Shown: one piece after another, positions 22,956 to 24,737 of the stretch
How the letters are laid out: each line of letters begins with the position of its first letter
Numbering within the stretch: the stretch's first letter is position 1
Assembly (NCBI GenBank): GCA_905215395.1
Contig: CAJMQA010000010.1
Span: 1 to 24,737, forward strand
Source of the DNA: an uncultured bacterium
Lineage (GTDB): Bacteria; Bacteroidota; Bacteroidia; Bacteroidales; Marinifilaceae
Reading direction: 5' to 3'
Length of the DNA: 24,737 nucleotides
The notes under the pieces: generated by a model
Database searches by the model: none
What the model saw: the letters and a program-made list of their open reading frames with translations, nothing else
What the model was told of the DNA's origin: nothing
Translations under genes and position numbers: made by a program

Positions 22956-24488
22956 ATGGCTATAATGAGAAAATTAACATATACAATAGTCAGTCTCTGC
23001 CTTTTGATTATGGCAGGAGGATGTATAGGGGATGATGGAAATTATGTTTATACAGCCCCGGAGGAGTTCAATCCGGTGAAAATATCCGGTATAGAGCAGG
23101 AATATCAGCGTGAATCCAGGGTGGATTTTTCAATCGAGCCTGTGGTTGATGGATTGAAAGAACATGAAAAATATAGTTTTACATGGTATGTTTTTTCAAC
23201 AGCACAGGTGAGTGGTTCGAAAAGAGATACAATCGGTAGGGAAAAGATGCTGTCGTGGAATGTCCCTTTAAAGACCGGCGAATATCAGTTGGTATTTGTT
23301 GTAAAAAACGAGACTACGCAAGTCGAGACAATCGCCAAAAGTATACTGAACGTCAATTCCGGAGTCAGTCGGGGATGGTATGTGTTGAAAGATAACGGTG
23401 AAGCATCGGATTTGGATATTATCGGTTTTGACGGTGTCGTGAAAGCAGATGTATACAGCTCGGTGAACGGGCGGAAATTGCCGGGTAAGGGGGTACAGAT
23501 TGCCTCACAGAGTAGTTATGGTTATGAAGTTCCTAAGGAAGATGGAAGTATGTCTACAAAAAATGAGGCGGTCATGATTTTTCTGACCGATCAGGATGCT
23601 GATATATGCGATGCTGATAAACTGGAGGAGGTCGTTTCTTTTCAGGATATGTTTGTTGTGGCTCCGGAAACTAAGTCTCCGCAGGCTCTGTTTTATGGTC
23701 CCGCCTGCTTTTTCTTTGTGAATGCCGGAAAAATTTATAATGCTTATGCGATGACTCCTCCTCCACATAAATTGGGGTATTATACAACCGGCACGTACCA
23801 TATTCAGGGAAATGATATTCTGGCAGGAAGCAGCGCCTGTTTAATGTTTGACAATATCAGCCGCTCATTAATTATCGATAAGGGGCCTTCTAATGCTTCT
23901 CCGGTTATCGGGTTCGGTAAACATAGACCGGAAGTAAATCCCTATGATTGTAACAATATGGACTGTGAATTGGTGTATATGGCAGGGCGGACGCCTAAGA
24001 GTGCAAAAGAAGGGATAGGCATCTTCAATAAATCCGGAGATTATTATATTGCAGAGCTGGATAAAAGTTTTGAGAGTTATCAAAATCCGATCATTTCGTG
24101 GACTCCGGTTGCGGCAGGAAAGGAAATTACAAAATCCGGTTTATTCGCTATCAATGCCAATGCTGGAAATAAATACATCTATTTTGTCGACCAGAACGGA
24201 CAAATCAAGTCCTATTCTATTCATGACGGAGTAGAACGGGAGCAGATACAGACTATTCCGGTCGGGGAAAAGGTGGCGTTTATGGAACATTTGATCTATA
24301 AAGGATATCAGGATGAGCAGTATCATATCAATTGTTTTGTAGTCCTGACAAATAGTCAGGAAGGGTGGAAATTGTATACCTATCCCTTTGTCGGAGAAAC
24401 AGGAGATATTGTGGATGAACCTTTATTGAAAGGACAGGGAAAAGGATACGGACGTCATGTATTTTACAGAAGCAAACGTTCTTTGTAA
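22956..24488 (+). CDS. PKD-like family lipoprotein (cassette 2)
   Basis: 510 residues from the ATG at 22956; the ATG at 22965 (MRKLTYT) is an alternative. The lipobox is MAGGC (Cys23), followed by IGDDGNYVYTAPEEFNPVKI. A PKD/Ig-like domain spans about 40-130 (VDFSIEPVVDG, YSFTWYVFST, GEYQLVFVVKNETTQ). The C-terminal 380 residues alternate beta segments and aromatic turns (GWYVLKDNGEASDLDIIGFD, ALFYGPACFFFVNAGKIYN, KYIYFVDQNGQIKSYSIHDG), possibly a propeller-like fold. The paralogue in cassette 1 has the same layout (a TKGTVLLCEENGEA segment equals SRGWYVLKDNGEA here). It is probably on the outer surface with SusD and DUF4843. No enzymatic motif recognised. Confidence 0.8.
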   Translation: MAIMRKLTYTIVSLCLLIMAGGCIGDDGNYVYTAPEEFNPVKISGIEQEYQRESRVDFSIEPVVDGLKEHEKYSFTWYVFSTAQVSGSKRDTIGREKMLSWNVPLKTGEYQLVFVVKNETTQVETIAKSILNVNSGVSRGWYVLKDNGEASDLDIIGFDGVVKADVYSSVNGRKLPGKGVQIASQSSYGYEVPKEDGSMSTKNEAVMIFLTDQDADICDADKLEEVVSFQDMFVVAPETKSPQALFYGPACFFFVNAGKIYNAYAMTPPPHKLGYYTTGTYHIQGNDILAGSSACLMFDNISRSLIIDKGPSNASPVIGFGKHRPEVNPYDCNNMDCELVYMAGRTPKSAKEGIGIFNKSGDYYIAELDKSFESYQNPIISWTPVAAGKEITKSGLFAINANAGNKYIYFVDQNGQIKSYSIHDGVEREQIQTIPVGEKVAFMEHLIYKGYQDEQYHINCFVVLTNSQEGWKLYTYPFVGETGDIVDEPLLKGQGKGYGRHVFYRSKRSL

Positions 24489-24509
24489 TAATGTTAATAA
24501 AAACATAAT

Positions 24510-24737
24510 ATGAAAAAAATTTCATTTCTGATATTTATTATATATCTGCTTATAAGTTGTCGGGAAACAAATACTGGCTATGTGAAGATTTTAGGACGTG
24601 TTGTTGATAACGATAAAATGAAAGAAGTCTGTTTGTACAAAACCGTTAATGGAAACAGAGTGGAAATAGCCAAGACCAATGTTGCAGCAGATGGTTTTTA
24701 CGGTTTTGTTTTTCAGCCGGAAGAAGAAGGCATTTTT
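24510..24737 (+). CDS. Lipoprotein with small N-terminal beta domain, truncated by window edge
   Basis: The 76 visible codons start at ATG 24510, 21 bp after the PKD-like gene, and run off the right edge. The signal MKKISFLIFIIYLLISC gives a lipidated Cys17. The next part (YVKILGRVVDNDKMKEVCLY, then AADGFYGFVFQP) resembles the N-terminal beta-sandwich (DUF4369-like) found in front of TlpA-type thiol-disulfide oxidoreductases in Bacteroidota. Cassette 1 has a thioredoxin-fold gene in the same position, so a TlpA-like C-terminal domain beyond the window is expected (inference). The redox domain itself is not visible here. Confidence 0.6.
   Translation, partial: MKKISFLIFIIYLLISCRETNTGYVKILGRVVDNDKMKEVCLYKTVNGNRVEIAKTNVAADGFYGFVFQPEEEGIF

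Noticed and set aside
1..24737. CRISPR array, tRNA or rRNA genes, riboswitches
   Set aside because: No regularly spaced direct repeats, no cloverleaf with a recognisable anticodon arm and no known aptamer-like leader were seen.

Overview
The window looks like a chromosomal segment of a gut-type Bacteroidota (Bacteroidales). SusC/SusD pairs, FecI/FecR regulator pairs, the lipoprotein-rich gene content, the lack of Shine-Dalgarno sequences and matches to the Bacteroidota -7 element (TAnnTTTG) all point that way. The combination SusC-SusD-DUF4843-PKD-like-thioredoxin suggests the Odoribacteraceae (Odoribacter/Butyricimonas type), but that is recall-based inference.

Layout. (1) 1-1040: the end of an outside operon, with the C-terminal part of a fasciclin-domain protein overlapping a small lipoprotein gene, closed by a terminator. 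(2) 1166-1612: a small secreted protein with a carboxypeptidase-regulatory-like fold, then a terminator-like hairpin. (3) 1561-2943: a graveyard of minus-strand remnants: an NTF2/SnoaL-like N-terminal fragment, a YhcG/DUF1016 PD-(D/E)XK nuclease gene that has lost its 5' end and carries a frameshift, a RhuM-like fragment and a possible DinD-like fragment. (4) 3080-4570: an AsmA-like inner-membrane protein, ending at a strong hairpin between convergent genes. (5) 4632-14846, minus strand: cassette 1, in the order sigma factor, FecR anti-sigma, SusC with STN domain, SusD, DUF4843 lipoprotein, PKD-like lipoprotein, periplasmic thioredoxin-like protein. (6) 15017-15430: a decayed anaerobic sulfatase maturase (anSME) pseudogene with a recognisable promoter. 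(7) 15457 to the right edge: cassette 2, a diverged copy of the same gene order pointing the other way, except that its sigma gene is transcribed away from its FecR. The last gene, a lipoprotein with a small beta domain, runs off the window.

How the genes work together. In each cassette a SusC transporter with an N-terminal STN signalling domain would sense ligand and contact the periplasmic part of FecR, releasing the ECF sigma factor to transcribe susCD and the lipoprotein genes. SusD, DUF4843 and PKD-like lipoproteins would form the surface capture layer, and the transporter moves ligand to the periplasm, where cassette 1 adds a thioredoxin-fold protein. Neither cassette carries a glycosidase, lyase, sulfatase or peptidase in the window, so the substrate is unknown. 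A peptide, a protein or a chelate is at least as likely as a glycan.

Most notable are the twin head-to-head cassettes with matched hairpins upstream of and inside the susC genes, the anSME corpse between them, and a yhcG frameshift that appears to have perfected a 24-bp palindrome, as a quasipalindrome template switch would. I saw no tRNA, rRNA, CRISPR array or intact insertion sequence.
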